NCBI GenBank assembly: GCA_964357255.1
Contig: CAYHKQ010000005.1
Coordinates: 1-45,267 of the forward strand
From: JBBTIS01 sp038059855
Lineage (GTDB): Bacteria; Elusimicrobiota; Elusimicrobia; JACQPE01
DNA length: 45,267 bases
Direction of reading: 5' to 3'
Below the pieces are notes generated by a model. That model did not search any database and was not told where the DNA came from. It saw only the letters and a program-made list of their open reading frames with translations. The stretch's first letter is position 1; every line of letters starts with the position of its first letter. Shown piece after piece: positions 9,601 through 17,189 of the stretch. A program made the position numbers and the translations under genes.

Positions 9601-10841
9601 CCAATTCCGCCGGCGCCGTGGTCTATCGTAATATCGAAGTCTTAAAGCGCAAAGACGGGGAATTGTTGGCACATTCTCGTTACGGAGAGATCGCGATCAT
9701 TGATTCCCACAGTAAAAAAGAAACGGAGACCCATAGGGTTCCCCATGGCTCGCGCCTTAAGGCGGCCGATGGCGTCAAGGTGGCGGCGGGGGCATTGCTC
9801 GCCGAGTGGGATCCTTACGCGTTGCCGATTTTATCTAAGGTAGCCGGAAGGGTGCGTTACGAAGATATCGTTGAAGGCATTACGGTTCATGAGGAGCGTA
9901 ATAAAATTACAGGCTTGATTGAACGGCGCATTATCGAACATCGCGAACAGCGCAGAAATCCGCGCTTGGCCGTTGTCAATGACAAAGGCAAGATTCAGGA
10001 CGCCTACACCCTTCCCATTGATACGATTATTGTGGTTGGCACCGGCGATGAAGTGTTTGCGGGCGACGTGTTGGCTAAAATTCCCATGGAACTGAGCATG
10101 ACGCGCGACATCACCGGAGGCTTGCCTCGGGTATCGGAGCTTTTCGAGGCCAGAAAACCGAAAAATTCGGCCGTTATTTCGGAAATTGACGGCGTGGTGA
10201 GCTTGGGGACAACGCCCAAGGGGGCGCAAAAGGTCGTTGTCCGCAACGAGGAAACAGCCATCGAGCGCGAATACTCAATTCCTCAAGGCAAACACTTGAT
10301 GGTTTATGAGGGAGACCGCGTCGGCGTCGGAGAAGCCTTAACCGACGGACCGATTAATCCTCACGACATTTTGCGCGTCAAGGGTGTCAAGGAATGTCAG
10401 GAGCACATGGTCGCGGCGATTCAGGAAGTTTATCGCCTTCAAGGCGTGGCCGTGGATGACAAACATATCGAGCTCATCGTGCGCGAGCTCTTGGAAAATA
10501 TTCGTATTACCAAATCCGGCACCACGCATTTTTTGATTGGCGAAATTATCAATCGTTTTGAGTTTGAAGAGGCAAACGAGCGTTCGCTTAAGGGTAAAGG
10601 AACGCCGGCCGAGGGGCAGGTTGTTCTTTTGGGTATAACTAAGGCGGCGCTTTCGTCAAGGAGTTTTATTTCGGCCGCGAGCTTTCAGGAAACAACGCGC
10701 GTTTTAACAGACGCGGCCGTGAGCGGAAAGATAGACCATTTGCGCGGCTTAAAAGAGAATGTCATCCTTGGACGTTTAATACCAGCCGGCACGGGCCTCA
10801 TTAGCCGCCAGCGGCAGGAAATAAAGGAGCAGGGGGTTTAA
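6645..10841 (+). CDS. rpoC: DNA-directed RNA polymerase beta' subunit
   Basis: This 1398-residue catalytic subunit carries the Mg2+ motif NADFDGD at about residues 483-489. An N-terminal zinc ribbon (C90, C92, C105, C108) and a second zinc cluster around [13 protein letters not shown] (about 922-932) are present. The bridge-helix/trigger-loop region [23 protein letters not shown] is intact. I chose ATG 6645 because GAGGGGG lies 8 nt upstream; an in-frame TTG lies at 6639. Compared with usual beta', about 28 residues are added at the N terminus, including a run of five lysines, before the conserved [18 protein letters not shown] block. The gene ends 1 nt before rpsL. Confidence 0.98.
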   Translation: [1398 protein letters not shown]

Positions 10842-10842
10842 C

Positions 10843-11244
10843 ATGCCGACCGTTATGCAACTCCTTCGCATGAGGCGCTCCAGGCGCACCTGTCGGTCGA
10901 AGTCCCCGGCGCTTAACTTGTCTCCTCAGCGCAGGGGGGTGTGCGTGCGCGTATTTACGACCACGCCCAAGAAGCCGAACTCGGCCTTGCGAAAAGTCGC
11001 CCGCGTCAAACTGACATCGGGCATTGAGGTTACGGCTTACATTCCCGGCGTCGGGCATAATTTGCAGGAGCACTCGATTGTTTTGGTGCGTGGCGGCCGC
11101 GTCAAAGACTTGCCGGGCGTGCGCTACCATATTATTCGCGGCGCCTACGATTGCGCCGGCGTGGATGGACGGCGACAGAGCCGTTCCAAATATGGCGCCA
11201 AACGTCCTAAAAAGGAAGCGGCGGCTCCCGTCGCAAAACAGTAG
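10843..11244 (+). CDS. rpsL: 30S ribosomal protein S12
   Basis: S12 lines the decoding centre. The 133 residues contain TTTPKKPNSALRKVA, with the streptomycin-determining Lys of the sensitive form, and GHNLQEHS...GGRVKDLPGVRYHI. The usual PGEGHNL reads PGVGHNL here. The C terminus has a short Lys/Ala-rich extension after KYGAKRPK. ATG lies 1 nt after the rpoC stop, behind an AGGAGCAGGGGG purine run inside rpoC, so the two genes are tightly coupled. Confidence 0.97.
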   Translation: MPTVMQLLRMRRSRRTCRSKSPALNLSPQRRGVCVRVFTTTPKKPNSALRKVARVKLTSGIEVTAYIPGVGHNLQEHSIVLVRGGRVKDLPGVRYHIIRGAYDCAGVDGRRQSRSKYGAKRPKKEAAAPVAKQ

Positions 11245-11269
11245 CGAGTCGAGCGCCTTGAGGAAATCT

Positions 11270-11413
11270 ATGATGAAACATATTAGGACGCAAGTGAGTA
11301 TTGAATATCGAGCGCCTGGGGCAGCGCCGAGTAGCGAGCGCCCATTGCCCGGCAGGAGCAGGGAGGAGGTTTTTATTTTTATTCATTATTCGTTACCGGG
11401 CATTAGGCGCTGA
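11270..11413 (+). CDS. Candidate 47-residue bridge ORF, rpsL-rpsG
   Basis: An ATG behind a good GAGG (11260-11263) opens a 47-codon frame beginning MMKHIRTQVSIEYRAPG and ending FIFIHYSLPGIRR. The TGA lies exactly 4 nt before the rpsG ATG, the same stop-to-start distance as the TAA-TTTT-ATG junctions elsewhere. No homologous family is recognised. The region also folds into a 16-bp imperfect stem (11337-11352 with 11396-11411). It may be a translated leader that delivers ribosomes to rpsG, or only a structured spacer. Confidence 0.35.
   Translation: MMKHIRTQVSIEYRAPGAAPSSERPLPGRSREEVFIFIHYSLPGIRR
11337..11411 (+). promoter_or_regulatory. Stem-loop upstream of rpsG, possible S7 control site
   Basis: AGCGCCCATTGCCCGG (11337-11352) pairs with CCGGGCATTAGGCGCT (11396-11411) at 14 of 16 positions. 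The 43-nt loop holds an exposed GGGAGGAGG. In E. coli the rpsL-rpsG intercistronic region is the binding site of the repressor S7, so the position is suggestive. Function is inferred only from location and pairing. Confidence 0.4.
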
Positions 11414-11417
11414 TTAT

Positions 11418-11888
11418 ATGCCTAGACGTCCTTGCGAACAGCGCCCTTTGCCGGCAGGGGATATTCGATACGCGAGTCAATTAGTCAGCCGTTTAATCGG
11501 CAAAATGGATTTTACAGGCAAAAAAACAAAGGCCACCCTAATCCTTTATAGCGCCATGCAAATTATCGGGGATAAACTTAAAGAAGATCCCGCGCTGGTG
11601 CTTTCCCGGGCTGTGGAAAATTGCCGTCCGCTCTTAGAGACGAAGCCGCGTCAGGTTGGCGGCGCCACATATCAGGTTCCGGTCGAGATTCGCTCTTGTC
11701 GCGGCGAGACATTGGCCATGCGTTGGATTTTGTATTATGCCCGCAAAAGAAAGGGTCAGCCTATGGCTGATAAGCTGGCGGAAGAGTTGATGCAGGCGTC
11801 CAAGAGAGAGGGTTCCGCATTTAAAAAACGGGAAGAAATGCACAAGATGGCTGAGTCGAACAGGGCGTTCGCTCATTACCGCTGGTAG
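11418..11888 (+). CDS. rpsG: 30S ribosomal protein S7
   Basis: S7 nucleates assembly of the 30S head and contacts the E-site tRNA. The start at ATG 11418 gives MPRRPCEQRPLPAGD..., 156 residues, the standard bacterial length. Family blocks ENCRPLLETKPRQVGGATYQVPVEI and RRW-like SKREGSAFKKREEMHKMAESNRAFAHYRW are intact. No strong Shine-Dalgarno lies directly before ATG (the purine run is about 50 nt upstream in a hairpin loop). Initiation may therefore depend on ribosomes ending the upstream 47-codon frame 4 nt away. Confidence 0.96.
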   Translation: MPRRPCEQRPLPAGDIRYASQLVSRLIGKMDFTGKKTKATLILYSAMQIIGDKLKEDPALVLSRAVENCRPLLETKPRQVGGATYQVPVEIRSCRGETLAMRWILYYARKRKGQPMADKLAEELMQASKREGSAFKKREEMHKMAESNRAFAHYRW

Positions 11889-11889
11889 C

Positions 11890-11937
11890 ATGAACAAAGG
11901 GTTAAAAGTTCAAAAGGGTCAAAAGGCCCTGTATTAA
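11890..11937 (+). other. Box A bridge micro-ORF, rpsG-fusA
   Basis: Fifteen codons, MNKGLKVQKGQKALY, start 1 nt after the rpsG stop and end at a TAA that is 4 nt (TTTT) before the fusA ATG. This is a short member of the MKKGSKGLKVQKGQ family. No Shine-Dalgarno precedes fusA, so reinitiation after this peptide is a reasonable way to translate it. Confidence 0.45.
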
Positions 11938-11941
11938 TTTT

Positions 11942-14035
11942 ATGGCGCGAGAATTTCCTTTAGAAAAAGTCCGCAATATCGGCATTATCGCGCACATTGA
12001 CGCGGGCAAAACTACCACGACGGAGCGCATTCTTTTTTACACGGGGCGTATCCATAGAATCGGAGAGGTGCATGATGGCACGACAGCCACGGACTGGATG
12101 CCTCAGGAACGCGAGCGCGGCATTACGATTACGGCCGCGGCCACCTATTGCACGTGGAAGGATTGCCAGATTAATATCATTGACACTCCTGGCCATGTGG
12201 ATTTTACCGCGGAGGTTGAGCGAAGCCTACGCGTATTAGACGGCGCCGTGGTAGTTTTTGACGGCGTTCAGGGCGTGGAACCACAGTCGGAAACGGTGTG
12301 GCGCCAAGCGGATAAATATCATGTTCCGAGGATCGCTTTCATCAATAAGATGGATCGCATTGGCGCTGATTTTGCCATGTCATTCAAATCCATCGAAGAG
12401 AAATTAGGCGCTAATGCAGCCGCGATTTTTGTGCCTATGGGCGCGGAGGACGCTTTCGGCGGCGTGGTGGATTTGGTCCAAATGAAGGCCGTGGTTTGGG
12501 ACGATACTCAGGGGAGCCAATACCATGAGCAGGAGATTCCCGTGGAGCTTTTGGAAATGGCTAAAAAATGGCGGGATCTGCTGTTGGAAAAAATCAGCGA
12601 ATTTGACGACACGCTCATGACAAACTATTTGGACGGCAAGCCTATAGGCGAGGCGGAGATTCGCGCGGCCATTCGCAAGGGCACCTTAACAGGCAAATTT
12701 TTTCCGGTGCTCGCCGGCGCGGCCTACCGCAACAAGGGTGTTCAGACCCTGCTCGACAGCGTTTGCCATTATTTGCCCAATCCGCTTGATGTTCCTACGA
12801 CCAAGGGCCTGGACCTTGACGAGAAGCCCATTGAGCGCCGGGCCGACGACAAGGAGCATTTTAGCGCTCTTATTTTTAAAATTCAGACCGATCCTTACGT
12901 GGGCAAATTGGCTTATATGCGCGTTTATTCCGGCGCGCTTTCAACGGGCACCACGGTTTTTAACCCGCGCAGGAATACGACGGAAAGGATCGGCCGGCTT
13001 CTTCGCATGCATGCCCAGCATCGCGAGGACATCAAAGAGGTCCGAACCGGCGATATTGCGGCGACCGTGGCTATGAAGAATGTCTCGACGGGAGACACGA
13101 TTTGTCCCGAGGAGCACCCGATCGTCCTGGAAGAAATTAAATTTCCAGACACAGTTATTTCCGTGGCCATTGAACCCAAGACCAGGGTGGACGAGGAAAA
13201 GCTGGGCGTGGCGCTTTCGCGTCTGGCTGAAGAGGACCCGACATTCCGCTTGCGGCGCGACCATGAAACCGGCCAGACCATTATGTCCGGCATGGGAGAG
13301 CTTCATTTGGAGATTCTCGTGGATCGGATGAAACGCGAGTTTAACGTTTTGGCTAATATCGGCAAGCCTATGGTGGCTTACAAGGAAACCATACGCAAGA
13401 AGGTCAACCAGGAAGGGAAATATATACGCCAGACCGGCGGTCGGGGTCAGTACGGCCATGTGTTTTTGGACGTGGAGCCCCTGCCGCGCGGCTCCGGCGT
13501 TGTTTTTGAAAGTAAGATTTTCGGCGGCGTGGTGCCCCGCGAATATATTCCGGCGGTTGAAAAAGGCGTCCGGGAAGCCATCGAAGAGGGAGCGCTGGCG
13601 GGGTATCCCATCGTTGACGTGAAGGCCACCTTAACGGACGGCTCTTATCACGAGGTGGATTCTTCTGAAATCGCTTTTAAAATCGCCTCGGCCATGGCTT
13701 TGCGGGCCGGTTGCAAATTGGCGAATCCGGCGTTGCTCGAGCCCATTATGAAATTTGAAGTTGCGACCCCGCAGGAGTATATGGGCGAGGTGATAGGCGA
13801 TCTGAATTCCCGTCGGGCCAAAGTCATGGACATGGAAACTCGTGGAAATTCAAAGATTATACGCGGCCAGGTTCCCCTGGCCGAGATGTTCGGTTACGCG
13901 ACCGTTGTGCGGAGCCTTTCTCAAGGCCGGGCGGCCTTTAGTTTGGAACCTTCGCATTACGAGGAAGTTCCTCGGGCCGTTCAGGAGGCGATCGTCGCTA
14001 AAATGGCCGGAGAAAAAGAGAAAGTTAAAAGCTAA
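11942..14035 (+). CDS. fusA: Elongation factor G
   Basis: This 697-residue GTPase drives translocation and ribosome recycling. G1 is AHIDAGKTT (17-25), switch I is ERERGITITAAATY, G3 is DTPGHVDF and G4 is NKMD. The domain IV block GGRGQYGHVFLDVEPL and the C-terminal domain V are present, so all five domains are complete. Unlike EF-Tu next door, its switch I is canonical. ATG follows TAA-TTTT with no Shine-Dalgarno. tuf begins 9 nt after the stop. Confidence 0.98.
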   Translation: MAREFPLEKVRNIGIIAHIDAGKTTTTERILFYTGRIHRIGEVHDGTTATDWMPQERERGITITAAATYCTWKDCQINIIDTPGHVDFTAEVERSLRVLDGAVVVFDGVQGVEPQSETVWRQADKYHVPRIAFINKMDRIGADFAMSFKSIEEKLGANAAAIFVPMGAEDAFGGVVDLVQMKAVVWDDTQGSQYHEQEIPVELLEMAKKWRDLLLEKISEFDDTLMTNYLDGKPIGEAEIRAAIRKGTLTGKFFPVLAGAAYRNKGVQTLLDSVCHYLPNPLDVPTTKGLDLDEKPIERRADDKEHFSALIFKIQTDPYVGKLAYMRVYSGALSTGTTVFNPRRNTTERIGRLLRMHAQHREDIKEVRTGDIAATVAMKNVSTGDTICPEEHPIVLEEIKFPDTVISVAIEPKTRVDEEKLGVALSRLAEEDPTFRLRRDHETGQTIMSGMGELHLEILVDRMKREFNVLANIGKPMVAYKETIRKKVNQEGKYIRQTGGRGQYGHVFLDVEPLPRGSGVVFESKIFGGVVPREYIPAVEKGVREAIEEGALAGYPIVDVKATLTDGSYHEVDSSEIAFKIASAMALRAGCKLANPALLEPIMKFEVATPQEYMGEVIGDLNSRRAKVMDMETRGNSKIIRGQVPLAEMFGYATVVRSLSQGRAAFSLEPSHYEEVPRAVQEAIVAKMAGEKEKVKS

Positions 14036-14044
14036 GGAGGGATT

Positions 14045-15241
14045 GTGGCAAAAGGAAAGTTTGAGCGAAAGAAACTCCACGTGAACGTTGGAACCATCGG
14101 GCATGTGGATCATGGCAAAACATCGTTGACAGCGGCTTTGACCAAGGTGCTTTCAAAAAAGGGTTTATCCGAGGCGAAGGAATACGCTGAAATCGCCAAA
14201 GGCGGCGTGGTCCGCGACGCGTCCAAAATTTTAACCGTAGCTGTTGCCCATGTGGAATACGAGTCGGAGATCCGTCACTATGCCCATATTGATTGTCCGG
14301 GCCATGCCGACTACATTAAAAACATGATTACCGGCGCGGCTCAAATGGACGGAGCCATTTTGGTGGTTAGCGCTTCCGACGGTCCCATGCCCCAGACCCG
14401 CGAACATGTCCTTCTTGCCCGGCAGGTGGGCGTGCCCCATATTGTGGTGTTTATTAATAAATGCGACCTGGTGGACGATCCGGAACTTTTGGATCTCGTG
14501 GAGCTTGAGGTGCGCGACCTGTTGAAGAAGTATGAATTTCCGGGCGAGAAAATTACCATCATCAGGGGCAGCGCCATGAAGGCTCTTGCGGGCGACGCCG
14601 GGGACTTGGGCGAGCCTGCCATCTGGAAGCTTGTGCTGGCGTTGGACGCGAATATTCCTGATCCTAAACGCGAGGTGGACAAGCCCTTTTTGATGGCTGT
14701 CGAGGATGTTTTTTCCATTACCGGCCGTGGCACGGTTGCTACGGGCCGCGTGGAGCGGGGCAAGCTTAAGGTGGGCGATAATATTGAGATTGTCGGCATC
14801 CACGAAACCAAGAAAAGCGTCGTCACCGGCGTTGAAATGTTTCGAAAGACAATGGATGAAACAATCGCCGGCGATAATGTCGGCGTTCTCCTGCGCGGTA
14901 TTGAAAAAGATCAGGTGGAGCGCGGGCAGGTGATTGCGGCCCCGGGCAGTATTTTGCCGCACAAAGTGTTCAAGGGTCAAGTGTATATTCTGAACAAGGA
15001 TGAGGGCGGCCGGCATACGCCGTTTTTTAAGGGATATCGTCCTCAGTTCTATTTTCGAACGACCGACGTGACCGGCTCAGTGGAATTGCCGGCTAACGTG
15101 GAGATGGTGATGCCGGGCGACAATGTCGAAATCGTGGGCCGGCTGATTTCACCGATTGCCATGGAGAAGGGCGTGCGTTTTGCCATTCGTGAGGGCGGGC
15201 ACACGGTGGGCGCCGGCGTCGTCATTGATATTGTGGAGTAA
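14045..15241 (+). CDS. tuf: Elongation factor Tu, with divergent switch I
   Basis: EF-Tu delivers aminoacyl-tRNA to the ribosome. The 398 residues have G1 GHVDHGKT (19-26), G3 DCPGHADY, G4 NKCD, and the domain II/III blocks GRGTVATGRVERG and HTPFFKGYRPQFYFRTTDVTG. The effector loop is abnormal. Where nearly all EF-Tu proteins have APEEKARGITI before HVEY, this one reads GGVVRDASKILTV (53-65) and is two residues longer. The Mg2+-coordinating Thr is kept (T64), but the conserved Arg-Gly is replaced by Lys-Ile. Reading the other frames does not restore the normal motif, so this is not a simple frameshift. GREGG(R)TVGAG also reads EGGHTVGAG. It starts at GTG behind AAGGAGGG. A second tuf may exist elsewhere. 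Confidence 0.95.
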   Translation: MAKGKFERKKLHVNVGTIGHVDHGKTSLTAALTKVLSKKGLSEAKEYAEIAKGGVVRDASKILTVAVAHVEYESEIRHYAHIDCPGHADYIKNMITGAAQMDGAILVVSASDGPMPQTREHVLLARQVGVPHIVVFINKCDLVDDPELLDLVELEVRDLLKKYEFPGEKITIIRGSAMKALAGDAGDLGEPAIWKLVLALDANIPDPKREVDKPFLMAVEDVFSITGRGTVATGRVERGKLKVGDNIEIVGIHETKKSVVTGVEMFRKTMDETIAGDNVGVLLRGIEKDQVERGQVIAAPGSILPHKVFKGQVYILNKDEGGRHTPFFKGYRPQFYFRTTDVTGSVELPANVEMVMPGDNVEIVGRLISPIAMEKGVRFAIREGGHTVGAGVVIDIVE

Positions 15242-15242
15242 C

Positions 15243-15302
15243 ATGAAGAAAGCGGTTGAGCGCATAACAGTTAGGCGGTTAAGTGGAAGAAAAAAATTTT
15301 AG
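15243..15302 (+). other. Box B bridge micro-ORF with A7 slippery run, tuf-rpsJ
   Basis: ATG 1 nt after the tuf stop opens MKKAVERITVRRLSGRKKF (19 codons, TAG at 15300). An A AAA AAA heptamer in the correct phase lies at 15290-15296. A -1 shift there would continue as ILAFICLAAQSPNRFF and stop at the TAA (15344-15346) that precedes the rpsJ ATG by TTTT. PNRFF-stop is also the end of the rplO-secY spacer ORF. Alternatively the run carries an indel. Confidence 0.4.
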
Positions 15303-15350
15303 CGTTTATCTGTTTAGCCGCGCAGTCGCCCAACCGTTTCTTTTAATTTT

Positions 15351-15746
15351 ATGGCTGAAATAGACAAGAAACACGAAGCGCCCTCCGTCGTCGGGGCCAC
15401 GGCTAAGGCGACAGAGTCCTCGGTCGCCGGACGCCTTGATGCGGACCACCGCATCCGCATTCGTCTTCGCTGTTATGATCACAAGATGCTTGATGAATCC
15501 GTTAATAAAATTGTGGAAACCGTACACCGCACGGGAGGGGTCGTCGTGGGGCCAGTCCTGTTGCCCACCCGGCGCCGGCTCTACACCGTGCTTCGCTCGC
15601 CGCATGCGGATAAAAAGTCGCGGGAACAATTTGAACTGAAAATTCATAAGCGGCTGATTGATCTTAAGGAGCCGACGCCTAAGACGATTGACGAGCTCAT
15701 GAAGCTTGATTTGCCGCCGGGCGTTGATGTGGAAATCAAATTATAG
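15351..15746 (+). CDS. rpsJ: 30S ribosomal protein S10
   Basis: S10 is a 30S head protein and also the NusG/NusB partner in antitermination. The core IRIRLRCYDHKMLDESVNKIVETVHRTGG...PLPTRRRLYTVLRSPHADKKSREQFE-type sequence is complete. The protein has 131 residues against the usual 100-105, because about 30 residues are added at the N terminus (EAPSVVGATAKATESSVAG). Starting at the next internal methionine would remove conserved strands, so the extension appears genuine. Initiation is at TAA-TTTT-ATG without a Shine-Dalgarno. Confidence 0.96.
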   Translation: MAEIDKKHEAPSVVGATAKATESSVAGRLDADHRIRIRLRCYDHKMLDESVNKIVETVHRTGGVVVGPVLLPTRRRLYTVLRSPHADKKSREQFELKIHKRLIDLKEPTPKTIDELMKLDLPPGVDVEIKL

Positions 15747-15757
15747 GGAGCTATGTG

Positions 15758-16528
15758 ATGGTTGAAACATCTCCAACAGCACAACCAACGCCCAAGCTCA
15801 AGGCGATCCTCGGCCGCAAGCTGGGTATGACTCAGATTTTTGACGCTCAGGGGCTTTCCCGCCCAGCCACGGAGCTTGAGGCAGGGCCTTGCCCCATCGT
15901 TGACTTGCGGACCAAGGAAAAGGATGGATACGCGGCCGTTGTATTGGGATTTTGCGCCGTTGCCGAGAAATCCGTGAATAAACCTCAGTTGGGCGTTTTT
16001 AAAAAGGCGGGATTGACGCCTTTTTCTTGGCTTCGCGAGGTTCGCGTTGCAGAGTCAACGGCCTTTAAGCAGGGCGATATTGTGACATTGAATTCGTTTG
16101 AGGCCGGGGATTATGTAGATGTGGCCGGAGTATCCAAGGGCAAGGGTTTTGCCGGCGGTGTCAAGCGATGGAATTTTCGAGGGGGCCCTAAGACGCACGG
16201 ACAATCCGATCGGCACCGGGCTCCGGGATCGCTCGCCGGACGACGCTCCTTAGGCAGGGTTCTTCCCGGCAAAAAAATGGCCGGGCATTTGGGTCAGGAG
16301 AATGTGGTTATCCAAAAGCTTGAGGTTTTGAAAATTGACTCCCAGAACAATCGTCTTTTCGTGGAAGGCGGAGTTCCGGGAACCAAGGGCAGTTTTGTCG
16401 TCATCCGTCAGACAGTGAACCGCAGGAAACACGTGGCACAGGTTCATCCGAACGCCAAAGCTTCTAAGAAAAAGCTGGCCCCCGCTAAACCGTCGGCGCC
16501 GGCAGCGACGGTGAAAAAGGCGAAATAA
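15758..16528 (+). CDS. rplC: 50S ribosomal protein L3
   Basis: L3 is an early-assembly 23S binder reaching the peptidyl-transferase centre. ATG 15758 is preferred over GTG 15755 because GGGAG lies 7 nt upstream. ILGRKLGMTQIF opens the conserved part after a 15-residue extension. The tip loop GVSKGKGFAGGVKRWNFRGGPKTHGQSDRHRAPGSLAGRRSLGRVLPGKKMAGHLG is typical. The C-terminal tail (about 30 residues) is Lys/Ala/Pro-rich. Total 256 residues, longer than the usual 205-220. Confidence 0.96.
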   Translation: MVETSPTAQPTPKLKAILGRKLGMTQIFDAQGLSRPATELEAGPCPIVDLRTKEKDGYAAVVLGFCAVAEKSVNKPQLGVFKKAGLTPFSWLREVRVAESTAFKQGDIVTLNSFEAGDYVDVAGVSKGKGFAGGVKRWNFRGGPKTHGQSDRHRAPGSLAGRRSLGRVLPGKKMAGHLGQENVVIQKLEVLKIDSQNNRLFVEGGVPGTKGSFVVIRQTVNRRKHVAQVHPNAKASKKKLAPAKPSAPAATVKKAK

Positions 16529-16530
16529 TT

Positions 16531-16548
16531 ATGAGTTTAATTTTATGA
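16531..16548 (+). other. Minimal bridge ORF, rplC-rplD
   Basis: MSLIL-stop begins 2 nt after the rplC stop, and its TGA overlaps the rplD start as ATGA. The TTTAATTTTATG stretch resembles the junctions before other genes. It is too short to claim as a gene and is listed because its geometry matches the other spacers. Confidence 0.25.
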
Positions 16549-17189
16549 TTGAATTAGAAATTTTAAATCCAGTGGATGGCCAACCGACAGGGGACAAGGT
16601 GACTGTCTCGCCCGAGATTGATGACTCGACGCCCAGCGTGGCGCTGTTACATGAAGTTATAACGGCCTATCAAGCCAATCGGCATCAAGGAACACATTCA
16701 ACATTGACCCGTGGCGAGGTTCGAGGCGGCGGCAAAAAGCCGTGGAAGCAAAAACATACCGGGCACGCCCGGTCTGGCTCCAATCGCTCGCCATTGTGGC
16801 GCAAAGGCGGCATTGTTTTTGGCCCGCATCCCAGGAGTTACCGAATTGAAGTCGGGGTGGCAAAAAAAAGGCTGGCTCTGGCGCAGGCCCTGCGGGTGAA
16901 ATTGGATGGGCAGATGGCGATTATTCGCGAGGATGGTCTGGCCCATGTGGACAAAACCAAGGAGTTGGTTAAGATAATGACGTCGTTGACGAAGGCCCCG
17001 GCATCCAGCCAGCTTTTGGTGGTTAAAAAGGCGGCGTTGAAATTAAAATTGGCGGCTCGCAATGTGCCGTGGCTTCGCTTGGCGAATGCCGATCAAATTA
17101 ATGCCGAGGTTTTGCTCTGGGCCAAGAGGGTGGTTATGAGCGAGCAGGCTTGGGGCTATCTAGCGGAGGTTTGTCGTCGCCATGGCTGA
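16545..17189 (+). CDS. rplD: 50S ribosomal protein L4
   Basis: L4 lines the exit tunnel together with L22. The 214 residues include the extended-loop motif THSTLTRGEVRGGGKKPWKQKHTGHARSGSNRSPLWRKGGIVFGPHPRSY, which identifies the family. The C-terminal Rossmann-like domain follows. No Shine-Dalgarno is seen. The start overlaps a five-codon frame (ATGA) and the stop overlaps the rplW start by 8 nt, so this part of the S10 cluster is translationally coupled. Confidence 0.97.
   Translation: MIELEILNPVDGQPTGDKVTVSPEIDDSTPSVALLHEVITAYQANRHQGTHSTLTRGEVRGGGKKPWKQKHTGHARSGSNRSPLWRKGGIVFGPHPRSYRIEVGVAKKRLALAQALRVKLDGQMAIIREDGLAHVDKTKELVKIMTSLTKAPASSQLLVVKKAALKLKLAARNVPWLRLANADQINAEVLLWAKRVVMSEQAWGYLAEVCRRHG

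Noticed and set aside
14180..14250. Compensated frameshift as the cause of the odd EF-Tu switch I
   Set aside because: Translation of the other two frames gives no ARGITI-like sequence and one meets a stop.
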